The translations under genes were made by a program, and so were the position numbers. Below the pieces are notes generated by a model that was given only the letters and a program-made list of their open reading frames with translations, had not been told where the DNA came from and made no database searches. From JBBDYH01 sp040901795 (lineage in GTDB: Bacteria; Planctomycetota; Planctomycetia; Pirellulales; JALHPA01): a stretch of 64,000 nt of DNA. This document shows positions 27,234-35,469 of the stretch, one piece after another (positions within the stretch are counted from its first letter, which is position 1; each line of letters starts with the position of its first letter). The stretch lies in assembly GCA_040901795.1 (NCBI GenBank), contig JBBDYH010000067.1, positions 62,001 through 126,000 on the forward strand. The letters are read 5' to 3'.

Positions 27234-27583
27234 TTTTTCAGTTTACGCACGACCTGGGCGGCCAGTCGAGGCAGCTCATCTAAGAGCCATGGCAGCTCGG
27301 GGGGCGTTGAGTCCTTGGCGACAATGACCAGATCGATGCCGGGGGGCAGCTTTTCGCGGCTGAGGCGGAACGCTTCGCGGAGCAATCGCTTCCAGCGGTT
27401 GCGCACGACGGCGCCACCGACCTTCCGCGACACTGAGAGACCGAGCCGCGTTTGACCCAGCTCGTTTTCGCATCCGCAGACGGTCATGCGGCCGTTCGTC
27501 GCGCTCCGCCGACGATCGAAGACGCGGCGGAAGTCGGAGAGGCTTTTGAGACGGCTCGATTTGGGGAATCGCTGGTCGGGCAT
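27230..27583 (-). CDS. rnpA: Ribonuclease P protein component
   Basis: A 117-residue basic protein that binds the RNase P RNA and helps process tRNA 5' ends. The family motif RNRWKRLLREAFR is present (residues ~61-73), preceded by LGLSVSRKVGGAVV and followed by GIDLVIVAKD. The usual partner rpmH (ribosomal protein L34) is absent: the 64 bp upstream contain only octamer repeats and then the mutS stop. The start ATG at 27583 lacks a clear Shine-Dalgarno sequence. Confidence 0.95.
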   Translation of the reverse strand: MPDQRFPKSSRLKSLSDFRRVFDRRRSATNGRMTVCGCENELGQTRLGLSVSRKVGGAVVRNRWKRLLREAFRLSREKLPPGIDLVIVAKDSTPPELPWLLDELPRLAAQVVRKLKK

Positions 27584-27595
27584 TGGGGGAGGAAA

Positions 27596-27687
27596 GACAA
27601 GGAGACTGGGAGACCGGGAGACAAGGAGACGGGCCGGCTTGTATCAGTTATTGCTCCTTGTCTCCTTGTCTCCTTGTCTCCCGGTCT
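27596..27687. repeat. Octamer repeat arrays forming a 20-bp hairpin
   Basis: Tandem 8-bp units GACAAGGA, GACTGGGA, GACCGGGA and GACAAGGA fill 27596-27627. Complementary units CTCCTTGT (three times) and CTCCCGGT fill 27654-27685. Positions 27611-27630 and 27668-27687 are perfect 20-bp complements with a 37-nt loop. The right array encodes the last ~13 residues of MutS. The hairpin may end the mutS transcript before rnpA. Confidence 0.85.
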
Positions 27688-30272
27688 TGCTTCAGCTCCC
27701 GCTGCCACTCTTGCAACAACTGCAGTGCCGCCAACGGCGTCGTGCCGTCGAGCTCCACGGTCCGCAGCCGCTCCAGGAGCGGGTGCGCATAGGGAGCGAA
27801 GAGCGTGAGCTGGAGATCGCCGGCGCGGCCGCGGTCGCCGCGGCGACCAATTTTCGCCTGGCCGTCGCCGTTGAGAAGTTGTTGCTCGAGCTGGGCGAGG
27901 ATCTGCTTTGCCCGCTCGTTGACTTCGCGCGGCACACCGGCAAGGCGGGCGACATGGATTCCGTAGCTCTTGTCAGCCGCTCCGTCGACGATCTTGTGCA
28001 GGAAGACAAGCTGCTCGTCCCACTCGCGGACCGCCACGTTCAAGTTCCGCACCGAGGGCAGCGTCTTCGCCAGATCGGTCAACTCGTGATAATGCGTAGC
28101 AAACAGCGTGCGACAATGGACGACGTCGTGGAGATGCTCGACGATCGCCCAGGCCAGCGAGACGCCGTCGTAGGTGCTGGTGCCGCGGCCGATCTCGTCC
28201 AGGATCACCAGACTTCGCGGCGTCGCCAGGTTTAAGATTCGCGCCGTCTCGGTCATTTCGACCATGAACGTGCTCTGACCTCGCGCCAACTCGTCGCTCG
28301 CGCCGACGCGAGCGAAAATGCGGTCGGCGATGCCGATGGTCGCCTCGCGCGCGGGAACGAAGCTGCCCATCTGAGCCATCAGGGTGATCAGCGCCACCTG
28401 GCGGATGTAGGTGCTCTTGCCGGCCATGTTGGGACCGGTGATCAGCAGGATCAGGCCGTCGTCGTCACCGCAGGCGGTGTCGTTGGGGACGAACGAGCCA
28501 GCCGTGGCCAGCGCATCCACCACTGGGTGGCGACCATCGACGATCTTGAGCGCCGGCTCTGCGGCGATTACAGGGCGGCAGTAGCCACGTTCGCGGGCCA
28601 ACGTGGCGAGCGAAGCCAACACGTCAAGCTGGGCAAGTACCGCGGCGGTGGCTTGCAGCCGTTTGGCACAGCCGGCGACCATTTCGCGAAGCTGGCAAAA
28701 CAGGTCGTATTCCAGCTCCTTGGCCTTCTCGTCCGCCGAGAGGACTTTCTCCTCGTACTCCTTGAGCTCGGGCGTGATGTAGCGCTCGGCGTTCTTTACA
28801 GTCTGCTTGCGGATGTAATGGTCGGGCACCTTCTGGCCGTGCGTGTGCGTAACCTCCAGGTAGTAGCCGAAAACCTTGTTGAAGCCGACCTTGAGGCTGG
28901 GAATGCCGGTGCGCTCCATCTCCTGATGCTGGTAACGGGCGATCCACTGCTTGCCGCCGCTGGCCAGCTCGCGGAGGTCGTCCAATTCGACATGAAACCC
29001 AGTGCGGATGAAGCCGCCGTCGCGGCTGGACTGCGGACAATCGTCGACGAGTCCGGCGTCGAGCTTGGCGCGCAGCTCGGGACAGAGGTCGAGCGCCGCT
29101 TCGAGGTCGTTGAGCAAGGCGCTCTGTCGTTCGGTTAGTTTTGCCTTAATGGAAGGAAGCGAAGCTAGCGTACGTGCGACGGCCCCGACGTCACGCGGGG
29201 TGGCTCGCGCGGTGATCACGCGAGCCAATAACCGCTCCAGATCGTACACGCCGCGGAGCTTGTCGCGCAAGTCATCGACCAGCCGCGGATCGGCGACCAG
29301 CTCCGCCACCGCGTCGAGACGGGCCTCGATCTGTTCGCGGCAGGTAAGCGGGTTGGCGAGCTGGTCCGCCAAGAGGCGCGAGCCCATTGGCGATTTTGTT
29401 TGGTCAAGCACACCCAACAGGGCGCCTTCGCGGCGGCCCTCGCGGAGTGTGCGTGTGATTTCAAGCGAGCGGCGGCTCGACTCGTCGATCTGGAGCGTTT
29501 GACTGGCGCGATAGGGGATCAGCCGATCGATATGCGCCAGCGAGGATTTCTGCGTCTCACTGAGGTAATCGACAATCGCGCCGGCTGCGCGGATGGCCGC
29601 GGCATCGCGCTGGACATCAATGCCGAAGCCCTCCAGGGTCGCGGTGCCAAAATGGCGCGCGAGGGCTTCCGCCGAAGCATTGGCGGCGAAGGTCCACGGT
29701 GGGCGGCGTGTGAAGACCATGCGATCGCCACCGAAAGCGGCGGCCGTGCGGTCGTCTTCGCTGAGCAGGCATTCCGCCGGATCGATCCTCGCCAATTGGT
29801 CGGCAAGCCGCTCCTGTGGAAACGTGGCTGCAAAGAAACGCCCCGTCGAAAGCTCGACCCAGGCGAGACCGGCCGGCTCACCTGTGGCCACCGCGGCGAG
29901 GTAATTGTTCTCACGTGGATCCAACAGGGCGTCGTCGGTGAGCGTACCGGGCGTGACGACGCGCGTGACCTCGCGGCGGACAATGCCCTTGGCCTGGCGC
30001 GGGTCTTCCATCTGTTCGCAGATGGCCACGCGCATTCCGGCCGAGACAAGTTTTCCGAGGTAGCTCTCCAATTGGTGATGCGGAAAACCCGCCATGGGGA
30101 TGGGGTTTTCCCCCTTGTCGCGGCTGGTGAGCGACAGGCCAAGCGTGCGGGCGGCGGTTTTGGCGTCGTCAAAGAAGAGCTCGTAGAAGTCCCCCATCCG
30201 GAACAGCAATAGGGCGTCGGGGCAAGCCGCCTTGGCGTCGCGGTATTGCTGCATCATCGGCGTGGTGGTCAT
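27648..30272 (-). CDS. mutS: DNA mismatch repair protein MutS
   Basis: An 874-residue mismatch-recognition ATPase. The mismatch-reading Phe-x-Glu motif is at residues 29-31 (GDFYE). Connector, core and clamp domains follow (FNKVFGYYLEVT), then the ATPase with Walker A GPNMAGKST, Walker B LVILDEIGRGTST and the THYHELTDL motif. A helix-turn-helix dimerisation region follows (SYGIHVARLAGVPREVNERA). The C-terminal tail (DRETRRQGDKEQ) is read through an octamer DNA repeat and is probably not functional. mutL is not nearby. Confidence 0.97.
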   Translation of the reverse strand: MTTTPMMQQYRDAKAACPDALLLFRMGDFYELFFDDAKTAARTLGLSLTSRDKGENPIPMAGFPHHQLESYLGKLVSAGMRVAICEQMEDPRQAKGIVRREVTRVVTPGTLTDDALLDPRENNYLAAVATGEPAGLAWVELSTGRFFAATFPQERLADQLARIDPAECLLSEDDRTAAAFGGDRMVFTRRPPWTFAANASAEALARHFGTATLEGFGIDVQRDAAAIRAAGAIVDYLSETQKSSLAHIDRLIPYRASQTLQIDESSRRSLEITRTLREGRREGALLGVLDQTKSPMGSRLLADQLANPLTCREQIEARLDAVAELVADPRLVDDLRDKLRGVYDLERLLARVITARATPRDVGAVARTLASLPSIKAKLTERQSALLNDLEAALDLCPELRAKLDAGLVDDCPQSSRDGGFIRTGFHVELDDLRELASGGKQWIARYQHQEMERTGIPSLKVGFNKVFGYYLEVTHTHGQKVPDHYIRKQTVKNAERYITPELKEYEEKVLSADEKAKELEYDLFCQLREMVAGCAKRLQATAAVLAQLDVLASLATLARERGYCRPVIAAEPALKIVDGRHPVVDALATAGSFVPNDTACGDDDGLILLITGPNMAGKSTYIRQVALITLMAQMGSFVPAREATIGIADRIFARVGASDELARGQSTFMVEMTETARILNLATPRSLVILDEIGRGTSTYDGVSLAWAIVEHLHDVVHCRTLFATHYHELTDLAKTLPSVRNLNVAVREWDEQLVFLHKIVDGAADKSYGIHVARLAGVPREVNERAKQILAQLEQQLLNGDGQAKIGRRGDRGRAGDLQLTLFAPYAHPLLERLRTVELDGTTPLAALQLLQEWQRELKQDRETRRQGDKEQ

Positions 30273-30293
30273 GCCGAGATGCTAGCAAAGAAG

Positions 30294-30449
30294 TGACCAA
30301 TGTCCAATGTCCAAGCTCTGGTTCCCACGCTCTGCGTGGGAACCATTGGGTGCCGCTCTGCGGCGCGCGTAGTTGCTATGCCACAGGCCGCAGCGGCGAT
30401 TCGCACCGCGGAGCGGCGGAGGGGGCGTTACCACGCAGAGCGTGGGAAC
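30294..30449. repeat. Heptads plus paired palindromic element, family B
   Basis: Three 7-bp units (TGACCAA, TGTCCAA, TGTCCAA) at 30294-30314 are followed by a 23-bp palindrome at 30321-30343 with arms GTTCCCACGC / GCGTGGGAAC. A second copy, GTTACCACGC with CGTGGGAAC, lies at 30427-30449. The same family occurs at 55291-55431. The element separates mutS and fliG. Confidence 0.8.
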
Positions 30450-30468
30450 GAGGAATGGTCATTGGTCA

Positions 30469-31461
30469 TTACGAAATAAGCTGCTCTTCCTCTTCGCCCG
30501 CGTTGACGACCAACTCGCCGGAGTCTTGCAGCCGGCGGATGACATCGACGATCTGCTGCTGCACCTGTTCGACGGCCGAGAGCTTGACCGGTCCAAGATA
30601 TTCCATCTCTTCGCGGAGTGTGTCGGCGGCTCGCTGCGAGAGGTTGCTGAAGATCTTTGTTTTGAGTGTGTCGCTGGCGCCCTTGAGAGCCATCGCCCAT
30701 TGCGAGGTCTCGACGTTCTTGAGCACCGATTGGATGTCCTTGTTGGAGAACTTGTTGATGTCTTCGAAGACGAACATCAGCCGGCGGATCTCTTCGACAA
30801 GGTCGGGGCTTTCCTGCGCCAGATTTTCCAGCAGGCTGCGCTCGGTGGCGCGGTCGATCACGTTGAGCACCTCGGCTACGCTCTCGACCCCGCCGGCGTT
30901 CTCGAAGCTCTGGCTCATCACACCGGCGATTCGCGATTCCAGTCCCCGCTCGACCTCGTTGATGATCTCGGGGTTGGTCTGACCCATCGTGGCGATGCGG
31001 CGGATCACCGAGAGCTGGCGGTCGCTGGGCAGGCCGGCAATGATGTCGGCCGCTTGAGTGGGCGCCAGATGGCAAAGGATCAGTGCGATGGTCTGCGGGT
31101 GCTCGTCAATGATGAATGTCAACAAGTTCTGGCTATCGACGTTCTTCAAGAAGCCGAATGGCACCGCCTCAATCTGCTGCCGCACGTTGTCGATTGTGGC
31201 CAGGGCGTTCTTGCCCATGGCGCGTTCGACGAGCGCCTTGGCCAGGTCCAAACCACCCGAGCTGCCACTGGAGGCCGCTGGGTTGGCGGTGGCAAAATCA
31301 TTGATGACGTTTTCCTGCTCATCGCCGCTGACGTTGGTCAGCTTGGCGATTTCGATCGAGACCGCTTCCACCTCTTTGGGCAGCAGCTTGGACAGCAACT
31401 GAGCGGCTTCCTCCTGGGGAAGGCTCATCAACAGCACCGCGGCTTTGCGCAATGGGCCCAT
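30469..31461 (-). CDS. fliG: Flagellar motor switch protein FliG
   Basis: A 330-residue cytoplasmic rotor protein. N-terminal RKAAVLLMSLPQEEAAQLLS, the middle-domain EHPQT motif (IIDEHPQTIALILCHL), the armadillo-like LPSDRQLSVIRRIA, and the C-terminal RLMFVFEDI plus LREEMEYLGPVKLSAVEQVQ are all present. The charged torque helix is conserved in outline. It stands alone: no fliF, fliH or fliM adjoin, so the flagellar genes are dispersed in this genome. Confidence 0.95.
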   Translation of the reverse strand: MGPLRKAAVLLMSLPQEEAAQLLSKLLPKEVEAVSIEIAKLTNVSGDEQENVINDFATANPAASSGSSGGLDLAKALVERAMGKNALATIDNVRQQIEAVPFGFLKNVDSQNLLTFIIDEHPQTIALILCHLAPTQAADIIAGLPSDRQLSVIRRIATMGQTNPEIINEVERGLESRIAGVMSQSFENAGGVESVAEVLNVIDRATERSLLENLAQESPDLVEEIRRLMFVFEDINKFSNKDIQSVLKNVETSQWAMALKGASDTLKTKIFSNLSQRAADTLREEMEYLGPVKLSAVEQVQQQIVDVIRRLQDSGELVVNAGEEEEQLIS

Positions 31462-31580
31462 CGAAACCCTCAGCGAACGTGCGATATCAGAATGCTAGCA
31501 TGGTTGCGCAGGCGAGCGCGCAGGCGGTGGGTTTATCGGGTGGGACAGGGGGAGGGCTTGAGGGAAAGGGCGGAAAAGAA

Positions 31581-31608
31581 TGTCCAATGCCAAATGACCA
31601 ATGACCAA
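31581..31608. repeat. Heptad repeat array (TGACCAA-like)
   Basis: Four 7-bp units in phase: TGTCCAA, TGCCAAA, TGACCAA, TGACCAA. A complementary-sense TTGGTCATTGG lies about 20 bp further right. Confidence 0.8.
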
Positions 31609-31678
31609 CGAGTGATTGTTCGGCCAGCGGTTGGTCATTGGTGTCATGCCTTCGGCTGATCCGCCGGGGCGGACTTGG

Positions 31679-32176
31679 TCAGTGGTCATTGTTACTCCAA
31701 TCCCAGGTGGCGAGCTGGCCGAAGCACTCGTCGACTTCGATTCGCAGCCGCTCGGGACGAGCGTGACCGGCCGCGGCGAGGACTTCCAACAGGCGCTCGC
31801 CGATATAGCGGGCCAAGAGCTCCGTGGTGGAGTTCGCGACTGGCAGCAAAATGCAGTCGCCGCGGGGGAACACCCAACGGCGGTCTTCGAAGGTGACTTC
31901 GACCGATTGATCGTTGGCATTTACGTGAATAGCCGGATGCTGGGTGGGGAGCAGCATGTGGTGGTCGAGCGCGGCGGTGATCGCGCGCAGCGCATCGCGG
32001 AGCGCGATGAAGTCGACAACGTAGTGATTGTCATCGAGCGGCCCGTACACTTCGGCGGCGACGCGATAGTTGTGCCCGTGCAGCCGCTCGCAGATATTGC
32101 CATTGAACGTGATGAAGTGCGCGGCGCTGAAGACGAAATAGTCTTTGGTGACGCGGACGTGGTAGTTTTCCGGCAT
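31679..32176 (-). CDS. QueD / 6-pyruvoyl-tetrahydropterin synthase family protein
   Basis: A 165-residue T-fold pterin enzyme. Zinc-ligand His residues lie in FSAAHF and CERLHGHNY, with the catalytic-type Cys just before the HGH, as in QueD (6-carboxytetrahydropterin synthase of queuosine synthesis). Further family marks are VVDFIALRDALRAITAALDH and the C-terminal ERLRIEVDECFGQLATW. The ATG at 32176 (MPENYHV) is preferred to a TTG at 32185. A CitG-family gene lies just upstream on the same strand. Both families also appear near tetrahydromethanopterin cofactor genes in some planctomycetes and methylotrophs, so a role outside queuosine synthesis is possible. Confidence 0.85.
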   Translation of the reverse strand: MPENYHVRVTKDYFVFSAAHFITFNGNICERLHGHNYRVAAEVYGPLDDNHYVVDFIALRDALRAITAALDHHMLLPTQHPAIHVNANDQSVEVTFEDRRWVFPRGDCILLPVANSTTELLARYIGERLLEVLAAAGHARPERLRIEVDECFGQLATWDWSNNDH

Positions 32177-32180
32177 CGGA

Positions 32181-32215
32181 TTCAAGGTTCAAAGTTCAAA
32201 GTTCAAGGTTCAAGG
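32181..32215. repeat. Heptad repeat array (TTCAAGG)
   Basis: Five near-identical 7-bp units: TTCAAGG, TTCAAAG, TTCAAAG, TTCAAGG, TTCAAGG. The array abuts the QueD-like start codon, replacing any normal ribosome-binding site on the minus strand. Confidence 0.9.
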
Positions 32216-32280
32216 TTGTTTAGCCGCCGCCGGCACGGCGGCGAGCGGGGCGACGTTAGTCCCCCGATGACGTTCGCGGT

Positions 32281-33153
32281 TCAAGGATCAAGCTTGGCAA
32301 ACGGCAGATGCACCGACCCTTCCCATAGCGTAACAAACAGGCCGGCCGTGATCAGGTCCGCGGTGGTGCCGGGGTTGCGTCGGTGGCCATCGGAGCGTAG
32401 CCAAAAGTCGAAGTCGGCGAGCCGCTCGTGCCATTCAGCGTCGCCCGGCTTCGCCGATGCTAGGATCTGGGCCGCCTGCTGCGACGCGCGATGGGCAGTG
32501 TCCGGGCCGCACTTGCGAGCAATGAGGCTGTCGGGGTGTTTTGCTAGGACGGTCAAGTACGCGTACACGATCGCGTCGAGAGTCGGATAACGGTTTGCCG
32601 CTTCACGGAGTGCTGGAACGACATCGCCAAAGACTTCGGCAAACCCGTTGGCATACTGGCGTGCGACGAGGTCTCGTTCCGCCGCCAGACGCATCGCTAC
32701 AACCAGGCTCTCTGGCGGCTCGCCAGCTACGTCGGCGGTTTCGACTTTGCCGAGACCGCCGGGTTTGGCCAGGCGAATGGCTACGTACACGAGCCGCGCG
32801 TCCTCGGCGGAGAGCGCGTCGAGGACACGGCGAACTCCGTCTGGCAGCGGTTTGGTCGCCGCTGCCGCGAGCGGCGCGAGCAGAAGCGTGATGCCCAAGT
32901 TGGTGTTCGTGCTGACGACGCGGCGGGTGGCTAGCACGGCGGCCAAGATGGTTTGGCCCAGCGGCCGCTCTGGGGCACGTTCGATTTCCCGGGCGATCGC
33001 GATGCCGCTCAAGATCAGATCGGGATACGTCAAATCCTCGAAGTCAGCGCCGCGATGGACATTGCCGGGTTTGGGCGCGGTGGCTTCGAGCACGCAGGCC
33101 AGAGAGGCGCACTGACCAAGCGTGAGGCCGTGTTGGTTGGTGAGGGTATGCAT
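32281..33153 (-). CDS. CitG family (triphosphoribosyl-dephospho-CoA synthase-like) protein
   Basis: A 290-residue all-helical protein of the CitG/MdcB family. Characteristic motifs are the N-terminal ACVLEATAPKPGNVHRGADF, then STNTNLGITLLLAPLA, and the C-terminal SDGHRRNPGTTADLITAGLF. In citrate or malonate metabolism the family makes the prosthetic-group precursor of an acyl carrier protein, but no citrate lyase or malonate decarboxylase genes are present. Homologs are also linked to tetrahydromethanopterin C1 pathways. ATG 33153 is chosen; a GTG at 33225 would add 24 residues. It is divergent from the phosphatase gene at 33242. Confidence 0.82.
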   Translation of the reverse strand: MHTLTNQHGLTLGQCASLACVLEATAPKPGNVHRGADFEDLTYPDLILSGIAIAREIERAPERPLGQTILAAVLATRRVVSTNTNLGITLLLAPLAAAATKPLPDGVRRVLDALSAEDARLVYVAIRLAKPGGLGKVETADVAGEPPESLVVAMRLAAERDLVARQYANGFAEVFGDVVPALREAANRYPTLDAIVYAYLTVLAKHPDSLIARKCGPDTAHRASQQAAQILASAKPGDAEWHERLADFDFWLRSDGHRRNPGTTADLITAGLFVTLWEGSVHLPFAKLDP

Positions 33154-33241
33154 CAAGCAATGGCGTGAGTCGAACAGTTCGGGAAACGGTCCTACCGAGT
33201 GTACTATAGGGAGGATAGGATTCACTCACGAGCACGCAGCG

Positions 33242-33658
33242 ATGATTCGAATCGAACCATTCTTGCTTTGGTTGGGCCACGCCGGGGATTGCCGCGACAG
33301 GGAGAGGATTCTGGAAGCGGGGATTGACGCCGTGGTCCAGCTTGCGATCGAAGAACCGCCGGTAGTCTTGCCGCGCGAAATCGTTTTCGTCCGCATTCCG
33401 CTTTACGACGGGTCGGGTAACTCGCCGGACGTGCTTCGCTTGGCGGTCAAAACGGTCGAACACCTTCTGGCGGCGAAAGTCCCTACTCTACTGTGCTGCA
33501 GCGGCGGGATGAGCCGGTCTCCGGCAATCGCGGCCTTCGCCATTGCTCGGAGTAGTGGACAGAGTCCGGCGCAGTCGCTTGAGCACGTGCGAGGTTGGCA
33601 TGGGACGGACGTCTCGCCGGCGTTGTGGCAGGACCTTTTGGCGTGCGTATCTGATTAG
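33242..33658 (+). CDS. Dual-specificity-type protein phosphatase
   Basis: A 138-residue protein with a cysteine-phosphatase P-loop, CSGGMSRS (C-x5-R), within LLCCSGGMSRSPAIAAFAIA at about residues 84-100. A candidate general-acid Asp is in RIPLYDGSGN upstream. Overall size and order match small dual-specificity phosphatases. The ATG at 33242 is the first consistent with the fold. No signal peptide, so it acts in the cytoplasm. Substrate unknown. It diverges from the CitG-family gene. Confidence 0.8.
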   Translation: MIRIEPFLLWLGHAGDCRDRERILEAGIDAVVQLAIEEPPVVLPREIVFVRIPLYDGSGNSPDVLRLAVKTVEHLLAAKVPTLLCCSGGMSRSPAIAAFAIARSSGQSPAQSLEHVRGWHGTDVSPALWQDLLACVSD

Positions 33659-33696
33659 CGTTCGGTCGGTCTTTCCTGGTTCGCGTTCACCAGTCG

Positions 33697-33786
33697 CTAT
33701 TCGGGCTTTGCCCAATTGATCGCCTTGGCGACCAAATCTTTGCGGCGCAGCTCCTGCCAGCTCGGCTTCTCGTCCATGCGGTCCAT
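33697..33786 (-). CDS. Possible 29-residue small protein
   Basis: A short open frame MDRMDEKPSWQELRRKDLV..., ending AKAINWAKPE, between the phosphatase and the next minus-strand gene. Composition is hydrophilic and codon use fits its neighbours. It is too short to assign and could be chance; it is listed because the gap holds nothing else. Confidence 0.25.
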   Translation of the reverse strand: MDRMDEKPSWQELRRKDLVAKAINWAKPE

Positions 33787-33820
33787 TGTAGTTAAACCGG
33801 TTGGCCCAGTGAGCCGCGAA

Positions 33821-34285
33821 CTAATTATGCGACGGACCGCGTGGGTCGGGCCTTCCCTTCCAGAATCGCTTGCCCTCGCGGTCCCAGAGGACGAACGATG
33901 CGACCAAGGCCAGCAGGCTGATCGCCGACAAGGTGAGGTAAATGTCGAGACAAATCGTCAGGGGCAAATTCGCGGGGTCGTAGAAGGTCAGCATGAGAAC
34001 GACGCTTGCTAAACCGTTGATCACTGGAGCGCCCAGGGCGGCATAGTGCAGCAGCGCGGGCCAAAGAATGGGCTGCCTGGGCCGGGGGGGTGGCTGATGC
34101 ATGGCGCCGGCAATGTAAATCACCGCAAACCCCGCAAGCAGTGCCAACAGGAGCACGGCAGCGAGCGCGGCCATGTGGACGGCCGTGAGCGGGACTTGCC
34201 AGACGGCGTATGCCGTCCCGATCCCCGCGGCGGTGCAGATGACCAGAAGTGCAAGTCGTATTCTTCTTTGCTGTTGCTCGTTCAT
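33821..34285 (-). CDS. Small integral membrane protein, function unknown
   Basis: A 154-residue protein with four predicted membrane helices (about 9-27, 37-60, 76-99 and 105-130) and a basic C-terminal tail (WDREGKRFWKGRPDPRGP). The ATG at 34285 (MNEQQQRRIR) gives a positively charged N-terminus suited to an inside orientation. No family recognised. Confidence 0.6.
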   Translation of the reverse strand: MNEQQQRRIRLALLVICTAAGIGTAYAVWQVPLTAVHMAALAAVLLLALLAGFAVIYIAGAMHQPPPRPRQPILWPALLHYAALGAPVINGLASVVLMLTFYDPANLPLTICLDIYLTLSAISLLALVASFVLWDREGKRFWKGRPDPRGPSHN

Positions 34286-34372
34286 ACCGTTTATTCTAGC
34301 GAGGCCGTGATGGCTAAAGCCGCCGACAAGACGCGTGAACGGGTCTGAGAACACAAGAAAAACGGGAAACAC

Positions 34373-34672
34373 TCATGTACCCGGCGTGAACGCCTTGAGC
34401 TTCACCTTGATCACCGCCAGGATGTCGTCAAGATGAACAACGCGGGCCCGGAACTGCTTGTGGATTTCGTCGATAATTTCGCCCGCGGCCGATGGTCCCA
34501 TATCGGTTCGGATCAGGATCGCGCGCAGCTCGGCCAGAAACTCATCATCCACGAGGCGACCTTCTTTCTTGAACAGGTCGCGGATATCAGTGTTCAAGAA
34601 CTGCTGAGTCTTACGCAGACCCTCTTTGAACTTGGCAATAAGGCTCTTTGGCTGATCGTTGGCGGGCGGCAT
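34373..34672 (-). pseudogene. Truncated FtsY: isolated N-domain of the SRP receptor
   Basis: The 99-residue product matches only the four-helix N-domain of FtsY (FKEGLRKTQQFLNTDIRDLF, VDDEFLAELRAILIRTDMGP, EIIDEIHKQFRARVVHLDDI). It then ends abruptly at AFTPGT with a TGA where the G-domain should begin. No GTPase motifs occur downstream in any frame: the next 90 bp are spacer before an unrelated membrane protein. It is either a deletion remnant of a second ftsY copy or a free N-domain. A functional ftsY must lie elsewhere. Confidence 0.7.
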
Positions 34673-34797
34673 GGTCGATCTGCTCCCGGTGCTCGAATAC
34701 AACACGCGGCCTGCTAAGGCTGGACATTAGACTGACCCACTACCCACGGCCGGGGCTACTTCCTGCCGGTCCTCCGGACCTCGGGGGGCAGCCTTGG

Positions 34798-35469
34798 TCA
34801 GCCAACCGGCTGTGGCTCGTGCCGATGAGCTTCGAGCAGCTTGTTTAACTCATCCTTCATCGAGGGATCCAAACCGAACTCAACGAGGCCTTGGCCGGAG
34901 ATCTTTAGCTTGAGTTTCGTTCCGCCGTCAGTCCAGGTGTGGTCGCGAATTTGGTTCCAAAGCCAAAACGCTATGCCGCAAACCATTCCTCGCTGGTGTA
35001 TTTCGAGAAATGATCTGGAAACGCCAAGAAACTCAAGGACGACGTGCACGACGAAGATGATCGTGAAGGCGGCAGCGGAACCGAGATCGGCGACCGACAA
35101 AGGCGCAATGAGCAACAGAACCACATAGCCGCTGAGTACTATTCCCCCGGTCACGTATCCCACGCGTTTCCAGAAGCGAATGCGCGGCCGCATGACGCGA
35201 AGCAGGAGCGGACCAGCCGCTTCGATGGCGCGTCTCCGCAACAGCCAAAGATATGGCGCGAATGCAGCAATCAGGCCGACCACCAGGAGAAAGGCAAAAT
35301 GGCGATACGCCTCAAAGGCAGCGAGTGGGCCGGGGGCCGAAGTTTCGGTGTCGTCGGCCAAAAGGAACGCCGATATGAGCGCGACGAGGGTGAGCGCGAT
35401 GAGGGCCGAAGCGAGGCCGGCTTTCCGTGAATCTCGAGTATCTTGCGACCTCAAAGATCGGTCTCCCAT
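34798..35469 (-). CDS. Membrane protein with C-terminal cytoplasmic domain, unknown
   Basis: A 223-residue protein with four hydrophobic helices (about 18-37, 57-77, 103-124 and 128-148). A soluble C-terminal domain follows (SFLEIHQRGMVCGIAFWLWN, then QIRDHTWTDGGTKLKLKISG), which recalls small DUF5673-like planctomycete membrane proteins; that match is tentative. Its start overlaps the end of the upstream gene by 19 bp, so the two are co-translated. Confidence 0.6.
   Translation of the reverse strand: MGDRSLRSQDTRDSRKAGLASALIALTLVALISAFLLADDTETSAPGPLAAFEAYRHFAFLLVVGLIAAFAPYLWLLRRRAIEAAGPLLLRVMRPRIRFWKRVGYVTGGIVLSGYVVLLLIAPLSVADLGSAAAFTIIFVVHVVLEFLGVSRSFLEIHQRGMVCGIAFWLWNQIRDHTWTDGGTKLKLKISGQGLVEFGLDPSMKDELNKLLEAHRHEPQPVG

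Noticed and set aside
29400..30212. 270-residue plus-strand frame opposite mutS
   Set aside because: Antisense shadow of a complete MutS.
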